64,000 bases of DNA from Succinimonas sp045124755. GTDB taxonomy: Bacteria; Pseudomonadota; Gammaproteobacteria; Enterobacterales; Succinivibrionaceae. A model generated the notes under the pieces. The model worked only from the letters and a program-made list of their open reading frames with translations, was not told the origin of the DNA and did not search any database. The stretch lies in the NCBI RefSeq assembly GCF_045124755.1, contig NZ_JBGVMK010000082.1; one strand, given 5' to 3'. How positions within the stretch are numbered: the stretch's first letter is position 1; each line of letters starts with the position of its first letter. Positions 34,652 through 43,600 of the stretch are shown here, one piece after another. Position numbers and translations under genes: made by a program.

Positions 34652-36583
34652 ATGCTTAACATCAACAACATCGAAATCATGCGGGGAACCAAGGTGCTGC
34701 TTTCCGAAGCCTCCGCATGTGTTTTCCCCAAACACCGCGCCGGTCTGGTGGGCCGGAACGGCTGCGGGAAATCAACCCTGTTTGCGCTCATCACCGGAGA
34801 ACTCCAGCCGGACAAGGGAGAGATCTCCGTGCCTAAGGACTGGACTATCGCCACGGTAGCACAGGAAACGCCGGGACTTAACGAAACCGCCATTAACTAC
34901 GTCCTTGACGGCGACCGACACTACCGGGACCTCGAAAAGGAGATCCAAAAAGCAACCGAGGCCAATGACGGCATGCGTCTTGCCGCCTTGCAGGAACAGT
35001 TTGAGGTGGCCGGCGGCTATACCATAAACTCCCGAGCAGGAGCGCTCCTCCTTGGCCTCGGGTTTTCCGCTGAAGATTTCACAAGACCGGTACGGGATTT
35101 CTCCGGCGGCTGGCGCATGCGTCTTAACCTTGCACAGGCTCTCCTCTGCCCCTCCGACCTCCTCCTTCTGGACGAACCCACAAACCATCTGGATCTTGAT
35201 ACGGTAATGTGGCTGGAGGACTGGCTCAAAGGCTATCATGGAACCCTTATTATCATCTCCCATGACCGGGATTTTCTGGACAACATCTGCACTGAAATTA
35301 TCCATATGGATAATAAGAAGCTGGTCACCTACGGCGGCAACTATTCGCAGTTTGAAACTGAGCGAGCCCAGAAAATCGCCCTGGAAACCGCCATGTATGA
35401 AAAGCAGCAAAAAAAGCTTAAGCATATGCAAAGCTTTGTGGAAAAGTTCCGCTACAAAGCCACCAAGGCCAAACAGGCTCAAAGCCGCCTTAAAGCCATT
35501 GAGAAGATGGAAAAAATCGTAGTAGCTCAGGCAGATTCCCCGTTCTCATTCAGCTTTGCCCAAGGAGACACCCTGCCCGATACTCTGGTAAGAATGGAGC
35601 ATGTGGAAGCCGGTTATGGGGAAACCGTTATTCTGAGCGATATCAAGCTTAATCTGCGTCCCGGCTCCCGCATCGGTCTTCTGGGAAGAAACGGCGTCGG
35701 AAAATCCACATTCATAAAAACTCTGGCCGGAGAAATCCCGCCCCTTTCCGGAACTCTCAGCATATCCAAGGGCGTTCAGATAGGCTACTTCGCCCAGCAT
35801 CAGCTGGACTATCTGGATACCGAGGGCACGCCGCTTTCTTTGTTAACCAGAATGGCTCCTGACAAAAAGGAGCTTGAACTCCGTTCATTTCTGGGCGGAT
35901 TCGGCTTCAGCGGCGACAAGGCTTTGGAACAGGTTAAGAGCTTCTCCGGAGGTGAAAAATCCCGTTTGGCTCTGGCCCTCATTGTCTGGCAAAAGCCCAA
36001 TCTGCTCCTTCTGGACGAGCCCACAAACCATCTGGATCTCCAAATGAGAGAGGCCATAGTCATTGCGCTTTCGGATTTTGAGGGAGCACTAATCGTAGTA
36101 TCCCATGACCGCCATCTCCTCAGAACCACCACCGATGAGTTATATCTGGCCAGCGAAGGCCGGGTGCAGCCCTTTGACGGAGATCTTGACAGCTATCACC
36201 AGTATCTTACGGATCTGGATCGCCGCAAACACGAGGAGCTCCTCCGGGAAAAGGAACAGAAAACACAGGAGAAACCCCAGAACACCAGAACAAAATCCCG
36301 GGAACAAAAAAGACTGGAGGCAGAAAAGAGACAGAGTCTCCGTCCCCTGAAGCAGGATGTAGCCCGGCTGGAAAATGAGATGACGCTCCTTAATTCCGAA
36401 AAGGATGAAATTGAACAGGCTCTTTCAGACAACAGCATCTACGAGGACAGTCAGAAGGAGAATCTCAAGATCCTGCTGTTCCGGCAGGCTGAAAACCAAA
36501 AGAAACTGGAAGAAACGGAAATGGCCTGGCTTGATAAGAGTCAGGAACTGGAAAACAAGCAAAAAGAACTGGAGTTATCCTGA
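34652..36583 (+). CDS. yheS: ABC-F family ATPase YheS
   Basis: 643 residues with two ABC ATPase domains and no membrane segment, the ABC-F layout of ribosome-associated translation factors. The ATG at 34652 gives the conserved start MLNINNIEIMRGTKVLL; an ATG at 34598 overlaps a TATAAT box. Domain 1 has GLVGRNGCGKST, the signature FSGGWRMR and LLLLDEPTNHLDL. The linker contains the KATKAKQAQSRLKAIEKME helix. Domain 2 has GLLGRNGVGKST, FSGGEKSR and a second LLLLDEPTNHLDL. A charged coiled-coil C-terminus follows from about 525. It overlaps rlmJ by one base (TGATG). Confidence 0.95.
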   Translation: MLNINNIEIMRGTKVLLSEASACVFPKHRAGLVGRNGCGKSTLFALITGELQPDKGEISVPKDWTIATVAQETPGLNETAINYVLDGDRHYRDLEKEIQKATEANDGMRLAALQEQFEVAGGYTINSRAGALLLGLGFSAEDFTRPVRDFSGGWRMRLNLAQALLCPSDLLLLDEPTNHLDLDTVMWLEDWLKGYHGTLIIISHDRDFLDNICTEIIHMDNKKLVTYGGNYSQFETERAQKIALETAMYEKQQKKLKHMQSFVEKFRYKATKAKQAQSRLKAIEKMEKIVVAQADSPFSFSFAQGDTLPDTLVRMEHVEAGYGETVILSDIKLNLRPGSRIGLLGRNGVGKSTFIKTLAGEIPPLSGTLSISKGVQIGYFAQHQLDYLDTEGTPLSLLTRMAPDKKELELRSFLGGFGFSGDKALEQVKSFSGGEKSRLALALIVWQKPNLLLLDEPTNHLDLQMREAIVIALSDFEGALIVVSHDRHLLRTTTDELYLASEGRVQPFDGDLDSYHQYLTDLDRRKHEELLREKEQKTQEKPQNTRTKSREQKRLEAEKRQSLRPLKQDVARLENEMTLLNSEKDEIEQALSDNSIYEDSQKENLKILLFRQAENQKKLEETEMAWLDKSQELENKQKELELS

Positions 36584-37437
36584 TGCTCAGCTATCGCCAC
36601 GGCTTTCATGCCGGAAATCATGCAGATGTCCTGAAACATATAGTGCTCTGCCTCATCCTAAGAAGTCTCAAAAAAAAGGATAAGCCTTTCTGCTACATAG
36701 ATACTCATGCCGGTGCCGGAGGATACTCTTTGGACAGCGATTTCAGCAATAAAACCGGAGAGTACCATACCGGCATCGAAAAGGTTATAAACAACACCAT
36801 ACTGAAGAAACTGGTTCCGGAATATTTTGAGGTGCTGGATAAGCTGAACCACGAAGAAAAGGCCCTCAGGTATTACCCGGGATCTCCTTATATCGCAGCA
36901 TCGTTAATGCGGGAACAGGACAGTCTGGATCTTCTGGAACTCCATCCCAGTGACTACGAGAATCTCAAATACAATATGCATTTTGCCAGAAATGCCCACG
37001 TGCACCACCGCGATGCCAGGGAAGGACTCAATGCGCTCCTGCCTCCGAAAATCAAAAGAGGCCTTATTCTGATTGATCCCTCATATGAACTGGAATCAGA
37101 TTACTATGACACCATAAAAATGGTAAAAAACGCCTGGGCAAAATTCCCCACCGGTGTTTACGCCATATGGTATCCGATTCTGGGAAAAGCCATCGATGAA
37201 AGCTGGAACTTCACCAGAAGTCTTGGAAAGGCCGGAGCTCCCGGAACATTAAAGGCAGAGCTAACCGTTAAGGAAGCCGATCTCCTCCGGGGCATGCACG
37301 GATCCGGCATGGTAATCCTGAATGCTCCCTGGGGGCTTGATCAAGAACTAAACGAAGTGCTGCCAGTGCTTACCGAGGGACTCAGGCAAAATGATAACGC
37401 CAAGTATACGATGAACTGGCTTAGTGAACCGAAGTAA
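36583..37437 (+). CDS. rlmJ: 23S rRNA (adenine2030-N6)-methyltransferase
   Basis: 284-residue SAM-dependent methyltransferase that modifies A2030 of 23S rRNA. The N-terminus MLSYRHGFHAGNHADVLKH and THAGAGGYSL (SAM site, near residue 42) are diagnostic of RlmJ. The catalytic motif, DPPY in E. coli, reads DPSYE here (near residue 164). It is translationally coupled to yheS by a TGATG overlap, so the two ribosome-related genes form an operon. Confidence 0.95.
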   Translation: MLSYRHGFHAGNHADVLKHIVLCLILRSLKKKDKPFCYIDTHAGAGGYSLDSDFSNKTGEYHTGIEKVINNTILKKLVPEYFEVLDKLNHEEKALRYYPGSPYIAASLMREQDSLDLLELHPSDYENLKYNMHFARNAHVHHRDAREGLNALLPPKIKRGLILIDPSYELESDYYDTIKMVKNAWAKFPTGVYAIWYPILGKAIDESWNFTRSLGKAGAPGTLKAELTVKEADLLRGMHGSGMVILNAPWGLDQELNEVLPVLTEGLRQNDNAKYTMNWLSEPK

Positions 37438-37470
37438 ATCCCGCTTTTGACAGAAATGGCATAAGCGAAA

Positions 37471-37503
37471 AACAAAAAGCCCGGAGAAATAATGCTTCCG
37501 GGC
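37471..37503 (-). terminator. Terminator of the minor-pilin operon
   Basis: Minus strand: GCCCGGA pairs with TCCGGGC around an 11-base loop, followed by TTTTTGTTTTT. It starts 28 bases beyond the pilE stop codon. Confidence 0.85.
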
Positions 37504-37530
37504 CTGAAGAGCCTCTAATTCAGCAAAACA

Positions 37531-37989
37531 CTATCTCCAGCACCTTCCGGGATCAGGATTTAGCACATTAATCGAAGTACTTCCAGCACCAGCGGAAAAT
37601 CTCAGTCCATTACTGTTAATGCCTAAGACCTGACATGCAGAATTATCACGAGCCTGACTCCCCTGAGTAGTCAGCGCCAAAGTGTAAGTATTGACATCAA
37701 TAACTGTATTTGCATGAGCAGTATAATACCTGCCGACATCACTTCCCAAAGCTCCATTGAGATCTTGGAGAGCATTTCCTGATGTTCCCAGACAATTAAC
37801 ATAGGTCTGGTTCATCGATCTGCAGTTCTCCATAATATTGGTCAGCTTAGCAAGTTCCTGCTTAGCATCGGCACGCCTTGCCTCTACTATGTAATTACCG
37901 TAAGCCGGAACCGCCACTGCCGCAAGAACACCCACTATCACTATAGCAATCAAAAGCTCAATAAGAGTAAAACCTCTTTTAGAATTCAT
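37531..37989 (-). CDS. pilE: Type IV pilin PilE-like (major or minor pilin)
   Basis: 152 residues from the ATG at 37989. The prepilin signal is MNSKRG|FTLIELLIAIVIVGVLAAVAVPAY: cleavage after Gly, methylated Phe1, Glu5. Two Cys near residues 54 and 64 and two near the C-terminus (SACQVLG, GRCWR) could form disulfides, the latter the typical C-terminal disulfide loop. It is the last gene of the minor-pilin operon, where E-type minor pilins sit in Pseudomonas (PilE). A role as a minor pilin priming the pilus is therefore most likely; a major-pilin role is possible. Confidence 0.88.
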   Translation of the reverse strand: MNSKRGFTLIELLIAIVIVGVLAAVAVPAYGNYIVEARRADAKQELAKLTNIMENCRSMNQTYVNCLGTSGNALQDLNGALGSDVGRYYTAHANTVIDVNTYTLALTTQGSQARDNSACQVLGINSNGLRFSAGAGSTSINVLNPDPGRCWR

Positions 37990-38009
37990 AAAGCACCTCT
38001 GCTGAAATA

Positions 38010-38678
38010 TCACTGAACACCCAGAATTCCAAAATTGGTCTGAACAATCGACTGAGAACTGCCGGCCTGAGGGGTTCCGGACTGAGCGCCCTCGGCATCC
38101 GATCCTCTGGATGTAATTCTATAAAACTGGTAACCGATTTTAGCGGCGCTGCCTCCGGCATTAGTAGAAGCAAACCCCCTCTTTTCAATTCTTACAATTG
38201 TTCTGCCGTTATCAATACTGACGCAGTTTACGCAGAGGCCATCTTCAGTGTTCCAGCCATTATTGTCACGATACCAAAAATCACCGTTGGCATAATCAAG
38301 GTATGTGCTGCTGTACTCATCCATGGGTCTGTCAACGCCGTTAAAAAGAGTGGTTTTCAAAACATTCATCACATTGGCATCTACAGTCTTTCCCTTAATG
38401 TTCCAGCCCGTGGTGGACACCGGCTGATGCACGCTGGAAGCTTCTTTCAAATAGACGGACTTATTTTCATCATCAGCGACCTGATTCAGAAAAGATATCA
38501 CCCTGTTAACTCCGGAAATGGCCTGCAAATCGCTGACTACGCTTTCATAAGAAAGATTCGCCGCCTTCTGAGATCTGAAAGCAAGACCGGCCAAAGACAC
38601 TGCAATAAGACCGATAATCACAGTTATCATAAGAGCAACTATCAGGGCTACACCAGATTGTTTCCGCATATCTTTCAT
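38010..38678 (-). CDS. pilX: Type IV pilus assembly protein PilX-like minor pilin
   Basis: 222 residues beginning MKDMRKQSGVALIVALMITVIIGLIAVSL. Like other PilX proteins it has a hydrophobic helix after Gly, with Ala/Val replacing the usual FTLIE motif. The segment AFRSQKAANLSYESVVSDLQA follows. PilX is part of the minor-pilin initiation complex. It lies between pilW (6 bp upstream) and pilE. In Pseudomonas the adhesin gene pilY1 follows pilX; here pilE follows directly. Confidence 0.85.
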   Translation of the reverse strand: MKDMRKQSGVALIVALMITVIIGLIAVSLAGLAFRSQKAANLSYESVVSDLQAISGVNRVISFLNQVADDENKSVYLKEASSVHQPVSTTGWNIKGKTVDANVMNVLKTTLFNGVDRPMDEYSSTYLDYANGDFWYRDNNGWNTEDGLCVNCVSIDNGRTIVRIEKRGFASTNAGGSAAKIGYQFYRITSRGSDAEGAQSGTPQAGSSQSIVQTNFGILGVQ

Positions 38679-38684
38679 CTCCTC

Positions 38685-39614
38685 TTATAACTTGTTAATT
38701 ATCTGAACATTGCCATTCACAATTCGGTGAACACGGTTATCGCTGTCGTTAACATTTCTTGCCTTGGCATCGGCATCAGTAGGCACCTGATAAACAACAG
38801 TACTGTCATCAGGGAACAGAGTATACGCCGGTGTCTGTTTTACCATCTTCTGACCGGACGGAACCGCCAGAACCAAAGCATACCTTATAAGATTAATCTG
38901 AGGCCACGTCGGAAGAGAACTGGAATCGCCACTCACCGCAGAAATTATGGCATCATCTTTCAAGCCGTTGTTGCCAACCCTGTAAAACGAGCTTTTCGCT
39001 CCTGCCTGACCAACGGATCCGCCGACACTAGTGCCCACCTGAATACGCATATGAGCGACGTTAGGATCAACAACAACATTCTGACCTGAATCATTATGAC
39101 TGAGATCGCGCTGATGGCAGATAAGACCGTTACTTCTCACATAAAAAATGAGTTCCATCTCCTGATTATTTGAAACCGGCTGCCCCATGCAATCAAAAAT
39201 ATAACCATCTGCATCGCTTCCAACCCCGGTACTCACATTATCAGCCACGGATGAACCGTAAAACCTAATCTTAATCATATCAGATCCGTTAGCTTGCGTA
39301 CTCGTATCCCGTTGCACCGCTACTACCTGATCCTCGGCCCAGCCATTAAAAAGGCCATTTCCGACATTGGTTGCCATGAAATGGGGATCTTGCATTACCC
39401 GAAGATAATTTACATAGCCTGTCTGAAAAAGAAGGGCGTTGAAGGTAACATCAATTCTGCGGGACGAAGATCCGGCAACAGCGTTTCCCTTGGAAAAACC
39501 AAAATTGACCACACTGGAGGTCATAAGAGAATACAGTCCGCCAACAATTATGGAGGCAACCAAAATACTGACCATGAGCTCTATAAGATTAAAGCCCTTG
39601 TTTCTGATTATCAT
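38685..39614 (-). CDS. pilW: Type IV pilus minor pilin PilW
   Basis: 309 residues. The prepilin signal is MIIRNKG|FNLIELMVSILVASIIVGGLYSLM with Glu5 present. It is followed by a large soluble domain with polar, Ser/Gly-rich sequence. Length and position in fimT-pilV-pilW-pilX-pilE fit PilW. It overlaps the pilV stop codon by 4 bp (ATGA). Confidence 0.86.
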   Translation of the reverse strand: MIIRNKGFNLIELMVSILVASIIVGGLYSLMTSSVVNFGFSKGNAVAGSSSRRIDVTFNALLFQTGYVNYLRVMQDPHFMATNVGNGLFNGWAEDQVVAVQRDTSTQANGSDMIKIRFYGSSVADNVSTGVGSDADGYIFDCMGQPVSNNQEMELIFYVRSNGLICHQRDLSHNDSGQNVVVDPNVAHMRIQVGTSVGGSVGQAGAKSSFYRVGNNGLKDDAIISAVSGDSSSLPTWPQINLIRYALVLAVPSGQKMVKQTPAYTLFPDDSTVVYQVPTDADAKARNVNDSDNRVHRIVNGNVQIINKL

Positions 39615-40258
39615 AAACTCAACCCCACATTGTTACATACTATGTTGTTATTGGCTCTGAGATTTTGCAGCTCTTTCAAAGCATCTGCATCGATGTCGCC
39701 GAAAGGACAATGCTCTTCCAGAGAAACGGCCGTATCGCGGACATCACTCTGAGCCTCCATTGCCGCTCTGGTTCTCCCCTCCGGAATCGGCTGATAAGCC
39801 AAAGCAACTTCCGCATCGTAAGTAGTAAGACCATTGATGCCGCCGACATTCACATTTCTGGTGATCTGCACGGCAAAATCAATCTGAGGAAGATTATTCC
39901 TAGTGCGATTAATATCATTTCTGTTGCGAATATACTGATCGCAGAGCGTATTAAAAGTCCTCTCAAAAGCCTGTGCGGGAGCTCCGGTACCGAAAACACC
40001 ATTGCCGCTGATATTACCGCAGGTAAGGGTTATCGTATTACCGCTACCCCAATTAAACGTTGCTATCGATGCCCTGCTGCTCTCTATAAAGCGAACGTAG
40101 GCATTAAGAGCGTCACTGCTGGACTGTTTAGATGCCGTGGCATTCAAGCTTCTGGAACTGAAGGTCTGCAAGGCAGCAAAACCGAGCATGGCAATGGCCA
40201 CCACCAGCATGGAAACCAAGAGCTCAATTAACGTAAAACCTTTGCATCTGATTTTCAT
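39611..40258 (-). CDS. pilV: Type IV pilus minor pilin PilV
   Basis: 215 residues. The prepilin signal is MKIRCKG|FTLIELLVSMLVVAIAMLGFAALQ, the PilV-type helix (AIAMLGFA). The soluble part has paired Cys residues (LTCGN, LCDQ). It is part of the pilus-tip priming complex. It starts 11 bp after the fimT stop. Confidence 0.87.
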   Translation of the reverse strand: MKIRCKGFTLIELLVSMLVVAIAMLGFAALQTFSSRSLNATASKQSSSDALNAYVRFIESSRASIATFNWGSGNTITLTCGNISGNGVFGTGAPAQAFERTFNTLCDQYIRNRNDINRTRNNLPQIDFAVQITRNVNVGGINGLTTYDAEVALAYQPIPEGRTRAAMEAQSDVRDTAVSLEEHCPFGDIDADALKELQNLRANNNIVCNNVGLSL

Positions 40259-40269
40259 ACTATTCTTCC

Positions 40270-40890
40270 CTAATTATTGTAACACGCAGTAGGAGGGGTT
40301 GCCTGACCGTAAAGATCCTTATTATCGGCAGTCATATTTCCCGTGGTCGAAAAAGTCATTTCCCTCCGGTAATAATCCTTGTTGTTTCTGCCACAAACTG
40401 TTACCACCACTTCACCGTTACCGGCAATAAAACGGTTATCAGCAGAAGCAGTCCCCGACATACCATTAGGAAGAAAAAGAACTGAAGCAGCTCCACCGAA
40501 ATCCATGGTGCTCCGCTGAGATCCGGCCACCTCACCCAGTATTTCATCACTATTAGAAAGAGTACCGTTCATATCGACATCCACAAAATAGACTATACTC
40601 AGCCAGCGGTTTCCACTGAACATCCGCGGCATCATTACAACAGGACGTCCCCGGGATACTGCCGCCTGCCTAGACTGTTCGAATGCACTTTCCACTGCAG
40701 CAGCAGTTGCATTTGTATCATTGGAAACAGCCCAATCCCGCATCATTGAGGTGGCAATGGTAGTAAGAATACCAATGAGAACTATCGTTATCAGAAGTTC
40801 CACCATGGTAAATCCGCGTGATCGCAAACGATAACCGGCAAATCCCTTTTGCTTGCGAGTATAAAGCATAACCTTCCCTGGTTCAGCCAT
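40270..40890 (-). CDS. fimT: Minor pilin FimT/GspH-like
   Basis: 206 residues from the ATG at 40890, chosen because GGGGAG lies 6 bases upstream; more upstream starts lack a site. The prepilin signal RSRG|FTMVELLITIVLIGILTTIA lies at about residues 24-44, so the leader is long (about 26 residues). After the helix the FimT/GspH pattern SAFEQSRQAAVSRGRPVVM is clear. It is the first gene of the minor-pilin operon and may nucleate the pilus or bind DNA, as reported for some FimT proteins. Confidence 0.86.
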   Translation of the reverse strand: MAEPGKVMLYTRKQKGFAGYRLRSRGFTMVELLITIVLIGILTTIATSMMRDWAVSNDTNATAAAVESAFEQSRQAAVSRGRPVVMMPRMFSGNRWLSIVYFVDVDMNGTLSNSDEILGEVAGSQRSTMDFGGAASVLFLPNGMSGTASADNRFIAGNGEVVVTVCGRNNKDYYRREMTFSTTGNMTADNKDLYGQATPPTACYNN

Positions 40891-41182
40891 AAAAAACTCC
40901 CCTAAATGCAACTCTGCACTGCTTAAAAACTGCATAACTGATGTATTCTATAAAAGAAAAAAAAACAATGTTACATCGGTATCTCTTATTTGAGATACAG
41001 ATACAAAAAAATAAACATAAACTAACGTTTTGTTCACATTTCATGATGGTTTCCCGGCAAAATCTCCTAGGAATCCATCCTGAAAAGCCACCCTGTCACC
41101 TGTTTTTAGACCGAGCATCGCAAGGCAGTTTCAAAAATGAAACTCCCAAAAACAGGCTTCCGTTATTCCATCACACCGTCCA

Positions 41183-42445
41183 TTACTCTGCCTTTGCGCC
41201 ATCTCCGCCGTTTTCAGCCAAAACGCACTTCTCGTGGTTGAAGTAGGGAGCTCCGTACATCTTCATCATGTAGGGGCGCAGTTCTTCAGGAGCACAGTTA
41301 ATTCTTTCCATAAACTTTGACTTCTCCTCCGGGCTTACCTTTTCATCATGTCCGGCCGCCACCAAAACAGAAGGAAACAGCTTATAGTGGCTATAGATGA
41401 AGGTATCGATAGCCCGGGACAGTGCGGAAGCATCGGCATACTCGCCGGTAAGAGGCTCTCCGGCACTAACATGAACCCGGCCTTTATATCCTTTAATACC
41501 GCCCACAATGCTGTCAATATCCTCAAATTCGGACTTGGTGTAATTACCGGTCTGGGACTTCTCATAAAGCTCCCGGGCCTTCATCACATCACCGGGATCA
41601 AATTCATAAGAAATGGACACCGGGACTATGTTCAGGGTTTTTATATACTCCGGAAAGGACATGCCGAGTTTCTTTCCGAACATGTAGAACATTTTCAGGA
41701 TGGCATCCTCTGTGGCATCATTGCCGTCCTTGGCCCTCCCCTCCCTCTGGGCAATCCAAACATTGTGATTCTCCCGAATGGCAGCTCCGATGTAGGCGCT
41801 AAGCTCAGAAAAAGCCTTTATCTTGTCCTTGACGGAGGTCAGGGAACGCTTAACTATGAAGCTTTTGTTTAACTTCATAAGATCCGTGGCCACCGGCATT
41901 CTGAGGAGATTATCGCCGATGGCAATTTTTACCGTATCCAGATTGTTGTAGTGACAGCACATGTCAATAAACGCCGGATCCAGAGAAATATCACGATGAT
42001 TGGAGATAAAAAGATACCCTTTCTTCGGATCCAGTTTATCAAAACCCTCATAAGTAAAACCATCGGTGGAATTTTTAATGACGCCTTCCATAAACTGAGC
42101 CACGTATTCCTGACAGTCTCTGATAGTAGCAACTTTGGAAAACTTTTTTCTGATGACGTATCTGATAACAGGCTTAAGCGCTGCGTGCATGAATTTCGGG
42201 AGAGACGGAAACATGTTTCTGGCAATGCCGCTCAGAAGGGAACTATCGTTAACTACTCTTTTAACCACCTCGGGAACCTCATCATCCCGGTAATGACGGA
42301 TATCATCAAACATCGGATCATCGGTGGATATTTCCGCTGCCGGCCGAGAAGCCGAGGCAGCAGAGGCCTTTCCGGCAGATTCATTAGCCGGAGCTTTATT
42401 TGCGGGGGTTTCTGTTTCAGGATGTTCCTGGCTGGCAGTATTCAT
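41183..42445 (-). CDS. PlsC-like glycerolipid acyltransferase domain protein
   Basis: 420 residues. The acyltransferase motif NHRDISLD (NHx4D) lies near residue 154 after YLFIS. A second block, VWIAQREGRAKDG, near 231 matches the EGxR motif of 1-acylglycerol-3-phosphate acyltransferases. The first 35 residues are Ala/Pro/Glu-rich and probably disordered. The length is greater than ordinary PlsC (about 245), with a 100-residue C-terminal extension. It probably acylates a phospholipid or a related hydroxyl acceptor at the inner membrane. It is monocistronic, between fimT and the crp promoter. Confidence 0.8.
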   Translation of the reverse strand: MNTASQEHPETETPANKAPANESAGKASAASASRPAAEISTDDPMFDDIRHYRDDEVPEVVKRVVNDSSLLSGIARNMFPSLPKFMHAALKPVIRYVIRKKFSKVATIRDCQEYVAQFMEGVIKNSTDGFTYEGFDKLDPKKGYLFISNHRDISLDPAFIDMCCHYNNLDTVKIAIGDNLLRMPVATDLMKLNKSFIVKRSLTSVKDKIKAFSELSAYIGAAIRENHNVWIAQREGRAKDGNDATEDAILKMFYMFGKKLGMSFPEYIKTLNIVPVSISYEFDPGDVMKARELYEKSQTGNYTKSEFEDIDSIVGGIKGYKGRVHVSAGEPLTGEYADASALSRAIDTFIYSHYKLFPSVLVAAGHDEKVSPEEKSKFMERINCAPEELRPYMMKMYGAPYFNHEKCVLAENGGDGAKAE

Positions 42446-42777
42446 GACAAATCCTAACTGTAATCTTATTAATTTAATGTAACGGCTTCTGTGAAAACGG
42501 CTTCACAATAAAACGAGATGCGTCAGATTTTCCGGAGCCATTTTACACGACAACACTCTTATAACAGCATCCTCTAAAGTGATCAAGTTCACGATAAGTC
42601 AAAAAAATATGCGTCTGATCATACTCCTATAGTGACCTTTGTCTGTTTTTTCGTTATCATACACGAATCGTTATGGAGCACCGTTGTTCCGCAAGCGTTC
42701 TGCATCCGAGGAGAATTCATTACAGTACAATAAACCTTCGGATACTTTGTTAGCAGTAGTTAAGGGATTATTAGATA
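42446..42777 (+). promoter_or_regulatory. crp upstream region with a probable CRP operator
   Basis: About 330 bp between the divergent acyltransferase gene and crp. At 42579-42592, GTGA-TCAAGT-TCAC matches the CRP consensus core TGTGA-N6-TCACA at eight of eight core positions when the outer bases are ignored. It lies about 190 bp before the crp start. In enterics crp is autoregulated from similar sites, so the same is likely here. It could also control the divergent acyltransferase gene. The promoter boxes are not clear by eye. Confidence 0.6.
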
Positions 42778-43416
42778 ATGCTTATTGGTAAACCTCAATC
42801 AGATCCGACAAAGGACTGGTTTCTTTCTCATTGTCACATCCATAAGTATCCTGCCAAGAGTACTCTGATACACGCCGGTGAAAAGGCTGAAACACTCTAC
42901 TACATTGTGAAGGGTTCTGTGGCTGTTCTCATCAAGGATGAGGATGGCAAGGAGATGATTCTTTCCTATCTCAATCAGGGTGATTTTATTGGCGAGCTCG
43001 GTTTGTTTGACGAAAGCGACAGCCCGATAAGATCCGCCTGGGTGAGAGCAAAGAATGCCTGCGAAATTGCTGAAATTTCCTACAAGAAATTCAAGCAGCT
43101 TATTCAGGTAAATCCTGAAATTCTGATGCGTCTCAGCGCTCAGATGGCCAGACGGCTCACCACCACCAGCAGCAAAGTGGGAAATCTCGCTTTCCTAGAT
43201 GTGCAGGGGCGCATTGCCAGCACCCTTATCAATCTGGCGCACCAGCCTGATGCCATGACCCATCCGGATGGCATGCAGATTAAGATTACCAGACAGGAAA
43301 TCGGCCAAATCGTGGGCTGTTCCCGCGAAACTGTCGGCCGCATTCTGAAAATGCTGGAAGAGCAGAATATGATAAGCGCTCACGGTAAAACCATCGTGGT
43401 ATTTAATACCCGCTGA
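42778..43416 (+). CDS. crp: cAMP receptor protein (catabolite activator)
   Basis: 212-residue CRP, close to E. coli CRP (210). The cyclic-nucleotide domain shows AETLYYIVKGSVAVLIKDEDGKEMIL and GELGLFDE followed by RSAWVRAK, with the Arg-Ser pair that contacts the cAMP phosphate. The dimer helix spans about 112-138. The helix-turn-helix is ITRQEIGQIVGCSRETVGRILKMLEEQ (about 169-195), with the RExxGR recognition helix, so the standard GTGA target is expected. It is followed by a strong terminator. Confidence 0.97.
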   Translation: MLIGKPQSDPTKDWFLSHCHIHKYPAKSTLIHAGEKAETLYYIVKGSVAVLIKDEDGKEMILSYLNQGDFIGELGLFDESDSPIRSAWVRAKNACEIAEISYKKFKQLIQVNPEILMRLSAQMARRLTTTSSKVGNLAFLDVQGRIASTLINLAHQPDAMTHPDGMQIKITRQEIGQIVGCSRETVGRILKMLEEQNMISAHGKTIVVFNTR

Positions 43417-43444
43417 TTGTAATTGCTGGCAGAGCTTAACCAGA

Positions 43445-43468
43445 GGGAGATGAAAGTCTCCCTTTTTT
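43445..43468 (+). terminator. Rho-independent terminator of crp
   Basis: GGGAGA pairs with TCTCCC around TGAAAG, followed by TTTTTT. It begins 28 bases after the crp stop codon. Confidence 0.9.
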
Positions 43469-43534
43469 GTTGCCGGCATCAGAGGTGAGGCTCATCCATA
43501 CACAATCCTGTGGAAAATCCTGCTCCCCACGCAT

Positions 43535-43570
43535 GAAAAAGCCGCCCCCGAAGGAAACGGCCTTTGAATC
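43535..43570 (-). terminator. Rho-independent terminator of argD
   Basis: On the minus strand, GGCCG-TTTCC pairs with GGGG-CGGCT around a TTCG tetraloop, with G-T pairs and one bulge, and is followed by TTTTT. It starts about 30 bases past the argD stop. Confidence 0.8.
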
Positions 43571-43600
43571 AAATCACCGGCATGTATACGTCACTCTAAA

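Noticed and set aside
41118..41145. Palindrome AGTTTCATTTTTGAAACT downstream of the PlsC-like gene as a terminator
   Set aside because: The stem is short and AT-rich and no T-run follows on the minus strand, so termination is not supported.
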